Origin: Arthrobacter sp. Leaf137
GTDB lineage: Bacteria > Actinomycetota > Actinomycetes > Actinomycetales > Micrococcaceae
Direction of reading: 5' to 3'
Length of the DNA stretch: 64,000 nucleotides
Assembly: GCF_001423525.1 (NCBI RefSeq)
Contig: NZ_LMOI01000020.1
Span: 156,691 to 220,690 of the forward strand
The translations under genes were made by a program, and so were the position numbers. A model generated the notes under the pieces. That model was not told the origin of the DNA. It saw only the letters and a list, made by a program, of their open reading frames with translations, and ran no database searches. Position 1 is the first letter of the stretch. Each line of letters starts with the position of its first letter. Positions 25,399-33,830 of this stretch are shown here, piece after piece.

Positions 25399-26772
25399 AT
25401 GGCAACAAAGACTTCCCGGGCTTCCAAGGCGCCCGCGTACAAATGCGCCGAGTGCGGCTGGACCACCGTCAAGTGGGTGGGGCGCTGCGGCGAGTGCCAG
25501 GCGTGGGGCACCGTTGAGGAAACGGGCACGGCCGTTGCACGTACCACCGCGGCCACCACCGTTGCGGAGCCAGCACGGCGGATTGCCGAGGTGGACGCCA
25601 CCACGGCGGCTTTCCTGCCCACGGGCGTGGCCGAGCTGGACCGCGTGCTGGGCGGCGGCCTGGTCCCGGGTGCCGTCATCCTGCTGGCCGGCGAACCCGG
25701 CGTCGGGAAATCCACCCTGCTGCTGGACGTGGCCGCGAAGTTCGCCCGGACGGCACAGGATGTCCTGTACGTGACCGGAGAGGAATCCGCCGCGCAGGTG
25801 AAGCTCCGTGCGGAACGTATCGACGCCGTCGCCGAATCCCTGTACCTGTCCGCGGAAACGGATCTCGGCCAGGCGCTGGGCCAGGTTGAGAAAATTGAAC
25901 CGCGGCTCCTGATCGTGGACTCCGTCCAGACGCTCAGCAGCGCCGATGTGGACGGCAGCGCCGGTGGCGTGTCCCAGGTCCGGGAGGTGGCGGCCTCCAT
26001 CATCGCCGCGGCCAAGCGGCGCAACATGACCACCCTCCTGGTGGGCCACGTGACCAAGGACGGGTCCATCGCCGGGCCCCGCCTGCTGGAGCACCTGGTC
26101 GACGTCGTCTGCCAGTTCGAAGGCGAGCGGCACTCCCGGCTGCGGCTGCTCCGGGCCGTCAAGAACCGCTACGGGCCCACGGACGACGTCGGCTGTTTCG
26201 ACCTGAACGAGAACGGTATTGAAGGGCTCACCGATCCCAGCGGGCTGTTCGTCAGCCGCACCAAGGATCCCGTCTCCGGCACCTGCATCACCGTGACCAT
26301 GGAGGGGCGCCGTCCGCTGCTGGCCGAGGTGCAGTCGCTGCTGGCCGAAAGCCCCAACTCCCAGCCGCGGCGGGCCACCAGCGGCCTGGACAGCTCCCGG
26401 GTGTCCATGCTCCTGGCCGTGCTGCAGCAGCGCGCCGGAACGCAACTGCACAAGGATGATTCCTACGTGGCAACGGTGGGCGGCGTGAAGCTCAGCGAGC
26501 CCGCTACGGACCTGGCCGTCGCCCTGGCCGTGGCCTCGGCCAAGGCCCGCAAGCCGCTGCCGGTCCGGCTCATCGCCTTCGGCGAGGTGGGCCTGGCCGG
26601 TGAGGTCCGGCCGGTGCCCGGCATCAACCAGCGGATCCAGGAAGCCCACCGGCTGGGGTTCACCCATGCGGTGGTCCCTGCCAGCCATACAGGGCCCGGG
26701 CCGGTTCCTGCCGGTTTCTCGGTTCGCGAGGTGGAGCACCTGACCGAGGCGCTGAGCCTGCTGATCGGCTGA
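25399..26772 (+). CDS. radA: DNA repair protein RadA
   Basis: 457 residues. An N-terminal C4 zinc finger (CAECGW and CGECQAW), RecA-like ATPase with Walker A GEPGVGKST, the RadA-specific KNRYG motif, and a C-terminal Lon-like domain (GEVGLAGEVRPVPGI). It promotes branch migration during recombinational repair. The ATG preceded by GGTTGGAAG is chosen; one ten codons earlier is less likely. Confidence 0.97.
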   Translation: MATKTSRASKAPAYKCAECGWTTVKWVGRCGECQAWGTVEETGTAVARTTAATTVAEPARRIAEVDATTAAFLPTGVAELDRVLGGGLVPGAVILLAGEPGVGKSTLLLDVAAKFARTAQDVLYVTGEESAAQVKLRAERIDAVAESLYLSAETDLGQALGQVEKIEPRLLIVDSVQTLSSADVDGSAGGVSQVREVAASIIAAAKRRNMTTLLVGHVTKDGSIAGPRLLEHLVDVVCQFEGERHSRLRLLRAVKNRYGPTDDVGCFDLNENGIEGLTDPSGLFVSRTKDPVSGTCITVTMEGRRPLLAEVQSLLAESPNSQPRRATSGLDSSRVSMLLAVLQQRAGTQLHKDDSYVATVGGVKLSEPATDLAVALAVASAKARKPLPVRLIAFGEVGLAGEVRPVPGINQRIQEAHRLGFTHAVVPASHTGPGPVPAGFSVREVEHLTEALSLLIG

Positions 26773-26848
26773 ACGCCCGCCGGCTGAGGGGTGGTGCGGC
26801 GCCCAACCGCCGGAAGTCCCGGGTCAGCTGGCCGGAGCTGTGTCCCCG

Positions 26849-27118
26849 TCAGGGGTGCTGCGGAAGCTGGTCGGGATCGTCCCGGTGGGAGCTGAACAGC
26901 CAGCTGGAGACATCGCTTCGCAGCACCAAAAGGGGGCCGCCGGTAGAGCTGACGTTTCCCGTAGGCACGTAGTAGCCCCTGCCGGAGCCAGGCCCGCCCG
27001 CCGCACGGTCCAGGGCGTCCTGGAGATGGCGGGGCAGGTGGCCCTGCGGCCCCAGGCGGTGAAGCTCATCAAGTTCTTCCGGCGTGAGCCGTCCCATAAC
27101 CTCAGCGATGTTGGCCAT
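26849..27118 (-). CDS. Small hypothetical protein
   Basis: 89 residues, soluble, beginning MANIAEVMGRLTPEELDELHRLG and ending in a histidine/aspartate/proline-rich tail. GAAGGGA lies about 7 nt before the ATG, which supports expression. No domain recognised. It is flanked by radA (convergent) and a Nudix gene (divergent). Confidence 0.6.
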   Translation of the reverse strand: MANIAEVMGRLTPEELDELHRLGPQGHLPRHLQDALDRAAGGPGSGRGYYVPTGNVSSTGGPLLVLRSDVSSWLFSSHRDDPDQLPQHP

Positions 27119-27228
27119 GTTGGTCCCTTCGAGCAGAGTGCCTGAAGGAATAACCTAAAGCAGTGCCGTGAACTGCGGGTTAACGCCGGACGGCAGTTTT
27201 CCACTTTTGATTCGACCTTGGAGGGCAG

Positions 27229-27717
27229 ATGCCGGTTCGTAGCGCCGGACTCCTGCTGTACCGGCAGGACACGGACAGCACCGGCTCAAATCCGGGGCTC
27301 CACGTGTGGATCGCCCACATGGGCGGACCGTTCTGGGCACGGAAGGACTCCCATGCCTGGTCCATTCCCAAGGGTGAGTACGGTGACGGCGAGGTCCCGC
27401 TCGAAGCGGCCCTGCGGGAATTTGCCGAGGAGATGGGTGTAGCCGCTCCCGCCGCCGAGTACAGGCTGCTGGGTGAGTTCCGGCAGTCCAGCGGAAAGGT
27501 CATTACCGTGTTCACGGCGGAACAGGATTTTCAGCCCGAAAGTATCGTCAGCAACACGTTTCCGCTCGAATGGCCCAAGGGGTCCGGACGTATCCAGCAC
27601 TTTCCCGAGATCGACGACGCCCGATGGTTTCCGGTGCCGGCCGCACGGGACAAACTCGTCAAAGGCCAGATTCCTGTGCTGGACGCGCTGCTGAAGGAGC
27701 TCGGCGCTGCCGAATGA
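27229..27717 (+). CDS. Nudix hydrolase
   Basis: 162 residues with a complete Nudix box: GEYGDGEVPLEAALREFAEE, then MGV, matching G-x5-E-x7-REUxEExGU. It would hydrolyse a nucleoside diphosphate linked to another group. The start MPVRSAGLLLYR and the segment AWSIPKGEYG place it among (di)nucleotide-polyphosphate type Nudix proteins, but the substrate is not determinable. A strong bidirectional terminator follows. Confidence 0.92.
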   Translation: MPVRSAGLLLYRQDTDSTGSNPGLHVWIAHMGGPFWARKDSHAWSIPKGEYGDGEVPLEAALREFAEEMGVAAPAAEYRLLGEFRQSSGKVITVFTAEQDFQPESIVSNTFPLEWPKGSGRIQHFPEIDDARWFPVPAARDKLVKGQIPVLDALLKELGAAE

Positions 27718-27731
27718 TGGCAGCATGCGAA

Positions 27732-27763
27732 AAGCCGGTGGTCCGTGAAAGGACCACCGGCTT
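27732..27763. terminator. Bidirectional terminator
   Basis: Perfect 13-bp stem AAGCCGGTGGTCC/GGACCACCGGCTT with a 6-base loop between the convergent Nudix gene and the small hypothetical gene. It is flanked by A's on the left and T's on the right, so it can serve both directions. Confidence 0.8.
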
Positions 27764-27793
27764 CTGGGCCGGAAACTGGCGCGGCCAGAACCG

Positions 27794-28108
27794 TCAGGGG
27801 CATCCCGCCTCAGCTGCTTCGTGCTGCGGCGGCCGTGCCGCCTTTGCCCGGGCGACCATTGCAACGCTGACGTCATCACCTGAGCAGACCATGGTCCGGC
27901 CGCCGCCGTCGCGGCGGATCATCCAGAACACACTGCGGTCAGGAGCAATCATGTCGATCGTCCCTGCCACGGCGGTTCCACGGGGAGGCAGCACCTCGAC
28001 GTCGTCTCCCCGGCCCAGCCTGGACCAGTCGGGGACCTGTGCCGGGGCGGCCACGCGGGCGGGCCCGCGCCTGGCGGCGATCCTGCGAAGCGGGCTGCGC
28101 TGGTACAT
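27794..28108 (-). CDS. Small hypothetical basic protein
   Basis: 104 residues, arginine-rich N-terminus, with a compact beta-like core (DDVEVLPPRGTAVAGTIDMI, VFWMIRRDGGGRTMV). No signal peptide. A GGAAC/GGGA ribosome site precedes the ATG. It lies 17 bp downstream of the usp gene on the same strand, so it may be the last gene of the tct operon. Function unknown. Confidence 0.6.
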   Translation of the reverse strand: MYQRSPLRRIAARRGPARVAAPAQVPDWSRLGRGDDVEVLPPRGTAVAGTIDMIAPDRSVFWMIRRDGGGRTMVCSGDDVSVAMVARAKAARPPQHEAAEAGCP

Positions 28109-28125
28109 TCCGGGTCCCGTTCCTG

Positions 28126-28530
28126 CTAGAAGTTTCCGCCGTCGGCCTTGACGGCCAGCACGGGACGGTCGGCCTGCATCAGGATCTGCTGCGCGTGGCT
28201 GCCCAGGATGAACTTGCCCACCTGGGTGCGGTGCCGCAGTCCGATGACGATGAGCGAGGCATCCACCTCACGCGCAACGTCGAGGAATTCGTCCGCGAGG
28301 TCGTGCTGGTACGGCGGCTGGATGACAGTTGCCTTGATGCCCGCGGCCGTAGCCCGGGCAGCTGCCTCCGCCAGCACGTCCTCGGGGGCGACCGACTTGT
28401 CCACCAGCGCACCCTGGCGGGCCGAGTTGACGATGAACAGTTCCTGGTTCCGCAGCTGCGCCTCCGCGATGCCTGCGGTGAGGGCAGCCTCCCCGGCAGG
28501 CGTGGGGACGAACCCGACGATGATGCTCAT
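28126..28530 (-). CDS. Universal stress protein (UspA family)
   Basis: 134 residues, single Usp domain. It starts MSIIVGFVPTPAGEAAL and has the ATP-binding type loop GLRHRTQVGKFILGSHAQQIL near the C-terminus, followed by PVLAVK. Its ATG overlaps the tctA stop by 4 bp, so it is made with the transporter. Fusion or coupling of Usp domains to transporters is known, but a specific role is not established. Confidence 0.9.
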   Translation of the reverse strand: MSIIVGFVPTPAGEAALTAGIAEAQLRNQELFIVNSARQGALVDKSVAPEDVLAEAAARATAAGIKATVIQPPYQHDLADEFLDVAREVDASLIVIGLRHRTQVGKFILGSHAQQILMQADRPVLAVKADGGNF

Positions 28531-30086
28531 ACCTTCTCCTTGATGTTGTTGGCGCCGTCGTTGTTGGTGCCGTCACCGGCGGAGGCGGATGCCGCCGTCG
28601 TGCCCTTGCGCTTGGCCATTGCGCTGCGGATGCCCGGCATCAGTGCCACCAGGACGAAGACCGCCAGCAGGGTGGCCGAGATGGGCCGGGTGAAGAACCC
28701 GGTGGGGTCGCCGTCAAACACCAGGAGCGAACGGCGGAGGGAGCTTTCCAGCAGCTCGCCCAGGACGAAGGCCAGGACCAGCGGGCCGGGTTCGAACCCG
28801 AACTTCTTCATCAGGTAGCCCACCACCCCGAAGACCACCACGAGGGTCACATCGAACATGCTGTTGTTGATGGTGTAGGCACCCAGCAGCGTGATCAAGG
28901 CAGTGATCGGGGCGAGGATGGCGGCGCGGACGCGCAGGATCCGCACGAAGATCCCCACCAGGGGCAGGCTCATGATCAGGAGCAGGATGTTGCCGATGTA
29001 CATCGAGTTCACCACGCCCCAGAACAGCTCCGGCTCCTGCTCCACGAGCTGCGGGCCCGGGGTGACGCCCTGGATCAGCAGCGCGCCGAACATCAGGGCC
29101 ATGGTGGCGTTGGCGGGGATGCCCAGGGTCAGCAGGGGAATGAACGACGACGTGGCTGCCGCGTTGTTCGCCGTTTCAGGGCCGGCCACGCCCTCGGGCG
29201 CACCCTTGCCGAAGCGTTCGGGCTGCTTGGCGCGCTTCTTTTCCATGGCGTACGAGGCCATGGAGGCGATGGTGGCACCGCCGCCGGGAAGGATGCCGAG
29301 GAAGAACCCGAGCACGGAGCCGCGGCCGATGGCGCCGGAGGCATGCTTCAGTTCGGCCTTCGAGGGCCAGACGTTGGAAACCTTCGACGGCGCTTTGGCG
29401 GCGCGGTGCCGCTCCTCCAGGTTGTAAAGGATCTCGCCGAGGCCGAAGATGCCCATGGCGATCGGCACGAAGTCGATGCCGTCCGCCAGCTGGATGCTGC
29501 CGAAGGTGAAGCGGCTCTCGCCGGTGAAGATGTCGCGGCCCACGGTGGCCAGCAGGAGGCCCACCGACGCGGCGATCAGCGCCTTGGCTTTGGACCCGCC
29601 GCTGATGGTTGCAACGAGCAAGATGCCCAGCATGGCCAGCGCGGAATACTCGGGGGGCCCGAAGTCCAGGGCGAAGCCTGCCACCAGGGGCGCCAGGAAG
29701 GTCAGGCCAATGATGGCCGCCGTGCCGCCGATGAACGAACCGATTGCAGCCAGGCCCAAAGCGGTTCCGGCCTTGCCTTGCCGGGCCATCTGGTACCCGT
29801 CAAAGACGGTGACAACGGATGATGCTTCGCCGGGGAGCCGCAGCAGCACCGACGTGATGGTGCCGCCGTACTGGGCCCCGTAGAAGATGCCCGCGAGCAT
29901 GATGATGGCCGTCACCGGCTCAACGCCGTAGGTCAGGGGCAGCAGGATGGCGATGGTGGCGGCCGGTCCCAGGCCCGGGAGCACGCCGATCAGCATGCCG
30001 ATGACGACGCCGACCAGGCAGTACAGGAGGTTCATCGGTTCCAGGACGACCGAGAAACCGTTAATCACGGGATTAAGGAAATCCAC
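28527..30086 (-). CDS. tctA: Tripartite tricarboxylate transporter, large membrane subunit
   Basis: 519 residues with about twelve membrane helices. It has the TctA signatures GVLPGLGPAATIAILLPLTY near the N-terminus and GILPGGGATIASMASYAMEK around residues 255–275. It forms the channel of a secondary, binding-protein-dependent importer of carboxylic acids. Operon tctC–tctB–tctA–usp; divergent from a LysR gene. Confidence 0.95.
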   Translation of the reverse strand: MDFLNPVINGFSVVLEPMNLLYCLVGVVIGMLIGVLPGLGPAATIAILLPLTYGVEPVTAIIMLAGIFYGAQYGGTITSVLLRLPGEASSVVTVFDGYQMARQGKAGTALGLAAIGSFIGGTAAIIGLTFLAPLVAGFALDFGPPEYSALAMLGILLVATISGGSKAKALIAASVGLLLATVGRDIFTGESRFTFGSIQLADGIDFVPIAMGIFGLGEILYNLEERHRAAKAPSKVSNVWPSKAELKHASGAIGRGSVLGFFLGILPGGGATIASMASYAMEKKRAKQPERFGKGAPEGVAGPETANNAAATSSFIPLLTLGIPANATMALMFGALLIQGVTPGPQLVEQEPELFWGVVNSMYIGNILLLIMSLPLVGIFVRILRVRAAILAPITALITLLGAYTINNSMFDVTLVVVFGVVGYLMKKFGFEPGPLVLAFVLGELLESSLRRSLLVFDGDPTGFFTRPISATLLAVFVLVALMPGIRSAMAKRKGTTAASASAGDGTNNDGANNIKEKV

Positions 30087-30095
30087 GGTGGTCTC

Positions 30096-30671
30096 CTAGA
30101 AGAGGTGGGGAATGGAGGTGCCCAGGGCCAGGATGAAGATCGCGTAGAACGCAACCACCACCAGGACACTGACCAGGATGGTTGATCGCCAGGTTTCGCC
30201 GCCCAGGAACTTCATCCAGATGACGCACAGGACCAGGGCGGGGATTTCGAAGCCGATCAGCGGCATCAGCGCAACCATCGTGGCGAGGGTGGCCAGGCCA
30301 ATCAGCGGGGCGAAGGACATCCGGGTGAATTTCTCGGCGTCCCGGTTGTGCCGGCCCAGGATCAGCTGGAAGAGCCCGAGGGCCACCATCACGCAGCTGG
30401 CCATGAAGGGCCACAGTCCGGGCTGCGGGGCCGACAAGGTGCCCAGGCCCATGGCCACCGAGAGGACCAGGGCGCCGATGCCCACACCGAGCACCACCAG
30501 AGAGGACGCAGCGTTGGCCAGCGGCCCGGCAGCGGGAGGTTTTTCCTCTTCCCATTGAGCGGCGAGCTGCTCCGGGGTGAGCGCCTCGGGCAGTTCGTTG
30601 GGGGCGTCCCCGCCGGGCGTAACGGCGGTGCTGCCGTCACGCCCGGCGGATACTGCTGGAGTTGTCTCCAT
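30096..30671 (-). CDS. tctB: Tripartite tricarboxylate transporter, small membrane subunit
   Basis: 191 residues with four membrane helices after a hydrophilic, acidic N-terminal extension of about 45 residues. TctB-type segments such as PGLWPFMASCVMVALG are visible. It lies 5 bp after tctC and 9 bp before tctA. The ATG giving METTPAVSAG is chosen; longer in-frame starts would overlap tctC. Confidence 0.9.
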   Translation of the reverse strand: METTPAVSAGRDGSTAVTPGGDAPNELPEALTPEQLAAQWEEEKPPAAGPLANAASSLVVLGVGIGALVLSVAMGLGTLSAPQPGLWPFMASCVMVALGLFQLILGRHNRDAEKFTRMSFAPLIGLATLATMVALMPLIGFEIPALVLCVIWMKFLGGETWRSTILVSVLVVVAFYAIFILALGTSIPHLF

Positions 30672-30676
30672 GGTTC

Positions 30677-31687
30677 TTACTTGTTTCCGCCGAGGCTGAT
30701 GTCGTACTTCTCCACCAGCTCCTTGTACTTCTCGGCGTAGCCCTTCCACTCAGTGACCACTTCCTCGCCGCTGAGCTCCTTGGGCGTCAGCAGGTTCTTC
30801 TTGTTGAACTCCTTGTAGGCATCGGTCTTGAAGGTGTCCTGGAAGGATGCCAGGAGTTTGTCCTTTACCTCCTGCGGGGTGCCCTTGGGCGCTGCCACCG
30901 CACGGTACTGGGCGACGGGGACGTCGTAGCCGGCCTCCTTGGCTGACGGCACATCGGGCAGGAAGCTGTTGCGCTCTTCGGAGAAGACGAGCAGCGGGGA
31001 GACCTTTCCGGCTTCGATCTGCGGCATGGCCTCACCGAGCTGGATGGTGGCCAGTTCCACCTGGTTGCCCAGGACGGCCGTCAGTGCGGGCTTGCCGCTG
31101 TCGAAGGGAACGTCGGTGCCCTTCACGCTGGCCTGCTTGAACAGGACAGTCTGGGCCAGCTGGCTGCCGGTGCCCACACCTGTGGTGCCGAACGTGACGT
31201 TGCGGCCGGCGTTGGTGACATCCTCGAAGCTCTTGAAGCCTGACTGCTGGCTGGCCACGAGGACGTAGTCGTCCTGTGACAGCCCGGCAATGATGTCCAG
31301 GTCATCAATGTTCACGGCTTCATCGGCGCTGACAGCCAGCGGGGTGATGGTGATCAGCGATGCGGTGAGCAGCACCAGCTCCTGGCCGTCTGCGGTCTTG
31401 CCTGCCACTTCCTTGGTGGCGAGGGCTCCGTTGGCGCCGGGCTTGTTGACCACCGGCATGGGCGAACCGAGTGTCTTGGTAGCCCCTTCAGCCAGGGCGC
31501 GGGCGATGAGGTCGGTGCTGCCACCGGCCGCCTGGCCGACGGTGAGCGTGACCGGACCGCTGGGGTATTTGGACGAGTTGCCGGCCGCGGCGCCGCCGCC
31601 GACGTTGCCGCCGCATGCCGTCAGGGCCAACAGCGTGACAGCCGACGCGGTGCCGAGGATGGCGCGGCGGGTGGGGAAGTGCTTCAT
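30677..31687 (-). CDS. tctC: Tripartite tricarboxylate transporter substrate-binding lipoprotein
   Basis: 336 residues of the Bug/TctC family. The lipobox is LALTACGGN. It contains family segments VGQAAGGSTDLIARALAEG and VNKPGANGALATKEVAG, which shape the carboxylate pocket. It delivers substrate to TctA/TctB. The shared promoter with the glucarate-degradation genes suggests an aldaric or related acid as substrate. Confidence 0.94.
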   Translation of the reverse strand: MKHFPTRRAILGTASAVTLLALTACGGNVGGGAAAGNSSKYPSGPVTLTVGQAAGGSTDLIARALAEGATKTLGSPMPVVNKPGANGALATKEVAGKTADGQELVLLTASLITITPLAVSADEAVNIDDLDIIAGLSQDDYVLVASQQSGFKSFEDVTNAGRNVTFGTTGVGTGSQLAQTVLFKQASVKGTDVPFDSGKPALTAVLGNQVELATIQLGEAMPQIEAGKVSPLLVFSEERNSFLPDVPSAKEAGYDVPVAQYRAVAAPKGTPQEVKDKLLASFQDTFKTDAYKEFNKKNLLTPKELSGEEVVTEWKGYAEKYKELVEKYDISLGGNK

Positions 31688-31760
31688 TGGAACTCCTCAT
31701 TAAGTCTCCGGGTGGGGCCCGGAACAATCTGTGAATCGGGTCACCCCGTTCGCTTTGTCG

Positions 31761-31816
31761 AGTGTAGGGAGCGGTTATGATGCCTGTCTAAGCCCATATC
31801 TGCATCATTTGATACC
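31761..31816 (-). promoter_or_regulatory. tct promoter and upstream regulator box
   Basis: On the minus strand GGTATCAA is followed after 16 bases by CTTAGACAGGCATC. TAGACA serves as -35 and TACACT, 18 bp later, as -10. The same arrangement recurs before kdgD. The inner ATGATGC/GCATCAT inverted repeat lies between the divergent lysR and tctC genes and may be the LysR site. Confidence 0.65.
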
Positions 31817-31827
31817 CGGAAGGCATC

Positions 31828-32712
31828 ATGTTTACTTTCGACCAGCTGGCCGGCTTCATCGCCGTGGCCGAGGAACTCCACTTCGGGCGCGCCGCCGAAC
31901 GGCTGAACATGACGCAGCCGCCGCTCAGCCGGCAGATCCAGAAGCTGGAAAAGATTGTCGGGGCCGAGCTGCTGGAGCGGGACAACCGGAAAGTCACCCT
32001 GACCTCGGCCGGCGAAGCCTTCCTGGACGAGGCCCGGCGGCTGATGGCACTTGCCGAGCGGGCCCCCGTGACGGCCCGGCGGATCGCCTCCGGACGGTCA
32101 GGTGTCCTGCGGGTGGGGTTTACGGCAGCCAGCGGCTTCAGCATCCTGGGCCCCCTTCTGGGGGAACTGGCGGCCATCATCCCGGACGTGGACATCGACC
32201 TGCAGGAACTGGTGACTGGCGAGCAGCTCAGCGGCCTCCTCACCGGGGAACTCGACCTGGGGCTGGCCCGGCCGCCGTTCGACAGTGGGACCTTCGATTC
32301 ACACCTGCTCTACCGCGAGTCCATGGTGATAGCGGTACCGGCCGGCCACCCTCTGACGCTGTTGGCACGGGACATCACGGCCGAGGACTTCAAGGACGAG
32401 CCCCTGATCATGCACTCCCCCACCCAGGCCCGGTATTTCTACGATCTGGTGGTGCGGATGCTGCCCATCCGCCACGCCAACGTGGTGCACACAGTCAGCC
32501 AGATCCTCACCATGGTTTCGCTGGTGGCCGCCGGCCGAGGCCTTGCCTTCGTCCCCCACTCCGCCACCCTGCTGGGCATCAAGGACGTGGAGTTCCTGCC
32601 GCTCGAGGCCGGGCGCGGGGAGGAAGTGGAACTGCATGCCCTGTGGAACCGCAGGATCACCAACCCCGCTCTGGCCAGGCTGCTGCGCGATCTCGAATTC
32701 GCGATGGAGTGA
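31828..32712 (+). CDS. LysR-type transcriptional regulator
   Basis: 294 residues. The winged HTH is at residues ~1–60 (FHFGRAAERLNM-like HFGRAAERLNMTQPPLSRQI). A substrate-binding domain with the motif VGFTAASGFSILGPLLGEL follows. It is divergent from tctCBA and upstream of kdgD. LysR proteins commonly activate adjacent catabolic operons with the pathway substrate or intermediate as coinducer. An aldaric acid is the inferred ligand. Confidence 0.94.
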   Translation: MFTFDQLAGFIAVAEELHFGRAAERLNMTQPPLSRQIQKLEKIVGAELLERDNRKVTLTSAGEAFLDEARRLMALAERAPVTARRIASGRSGVLRVGFTAASGFSILGPLLGELAAIIPDVDIDLQELVTGEQLSGLLTGELDLGLARPPFDSGTFDSHLLYRESMVIAVPAGHPLTLLARDITAEDFKDEPLIMHSPTQARYFYDLVVRMLPIRHANVVHTVSQILTMVSLVAAGRGLAFVPHSATLLGIKDVEFLPLEAGRGEEVELHALWNRRITNPALARLLRDLEFAME

Positions 32713-32777
32713 TCCTCCGGGGCTGGCCTCCCAGCCCGAGTTGCCACTCCGGCGCATCGGCATGATGATGCAACAAA

Positions 32778-32832
32778 GGTATCAATACATATAAAAATAC
32801 ACTTAGACAGGCATCGGCGGCGCTCCTACGCT
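32778..32832 (+). promoter_or_regulatory. kdgD promoter and upstream regulator box
   Basis: GGTATCAA, 16 bases, then CTTAGACAGGCATC: identical spacing and conserved blocks to the tct promoter. TAGACA is the -35 and TACGCT, 17 bp on, the -10. The start codon of kdgD lies about 55 bp further. The conserved block upstream of -35 is where a LysR-type activator would bind. Confidence 0.65.
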
Positions 32833-32888
32833 GGGAGGGACTCATCAGCCTGCCGCCTTCGCGGCGCACACACCCGGAGGACCACACC

Positions 32889-33803
32889 GTGGCAAAGTAC
32901 ACCCCCCAGGAACTGGCGGACACTCTCAAGGAAGGCCTGCTGTCCTTCCCCGTGACGTCGTTCGACGCCAACCTCCAGTTCGATGAGGAGAACTACCGCA
33001 AGCACCTGTCCTGGCAGGCAAGCTTCCCCGTGGCCGGCCTCTTCGCCGCCGGCGGCACCGGCGAAGGCTTCTCCCTGACACCCGCGGAGTCCGAGCGCGT
33101 GGTCCGCACCGCCGTCGACGAAGTGGGCAGCCGCGTTCCGGTCCTGGCCTCCGCCGGCGGATCCACCGCCCAGGCCATCGAAAACGCCCAAGCCGCGGAA
33201 GCTGCCGGCGCCGACGGCATCCTGCTCCTGCCGCCGTATCTGACCGAAGCCGACCAGGCCGGCCTGGTGGAGCACGTCAGCGCCGTCTGCCGCGCCACGT
33301 CCCTCGGCGTGATCATCTACAACCGTGCGAACGCCATCTACAAAGACACCACGGTGGCCACCCTGGCGGACCGCCACGACAACCTCATCGGATTCAAGGA
33401 CGGTGTGGGCGACCTCGAGCACGATGCCCGCGTCTACGCCAAGCTCGGCGACCGGCTCTTCTACCTCGGTGGCCTTCCCACCGCCGAAACCTTCGCGCTG
33501 CCCCTGCTGCAGCTGGGCATGAGCACCTACTCCAGTGCCATGTACAACTTCGTTCCGCAGTTCGCCCTGGACTTCTACCAGGACGTCCGCAACCAGGACC
33601 GCGCCGCCGTGAACAAGAAGCTGAACGACTTCGTGATCCCCTACCTGGACATCCGCGACCGCGTGAAGGGCTATTCTGTCTCCATCGTCAAGGGCGGCCT
33701 GGACGCCATCGGCCGCTCCGCGGGACCGGTGCGCACGCCGCTGCAGAACCTGGCGCCGCAGGACCTCGCGGACCTTAAAGCCCTCATCGCCACCGTTTCC
33801 TAG
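32889..33803 (+). CDS. kdgD: 5-dehydro-4-deoxyglucarate dehydratase
   Basis: 304 residues of the DHDPS/NAL aldolase-like superfamily. It converts 5-dehydro-4-deoxy-D-glucarate to 2-oxoglutarate semialdehyde, CO2 and water. The GTG start is preceded by GGAGGA. Features include [16 protein letters not shown] (loop after the first strands), the Tyr of VIIYNRAN and the Schiff-base Lys of [12 protein letters not shown]. Its neighbours encode the enzymes before and after it in the pathway. Confidence 0.94.
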   Translation: MAKYTPQELADTLKEGLLSFPVTSFDANLQFDEENYRKHLSWQASFPVAGLFAAGGTGEGFSLTPAESERVVRTAVDEVGSRVPVLASAGGSTAQAIENAQAAEAAGADGILLLPPYLTEADQAGLVEHVSAVCRATSLGVIIYNRANAIYKDTTVATLADRHDNLIGFKDGVGDLEHDARVYAKLGDRLFYLGGLPTAETFALPLLQLGMSTYSSAMYNFVPQFALDFYQDVRNQDRAAVNKKLNDFVIPYLDIRDRVKGYSVSIVKGGLDAIGRSAGPVRTPLQNLAPQDLADLKALIATVS

Positions 33804-33830
33804 CCGTCACCGAAGACACAGGAGCAATTC

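Noticed and set aside
24226..26739. An 837-codon open frame on the minus strand across the FUSC-like gene and radA
   Set aside because: It is antisense to two well-recognised genes and its sequence is the Gly/His/Gln-rich type produced by high-GC complement frames. No family resemblance.
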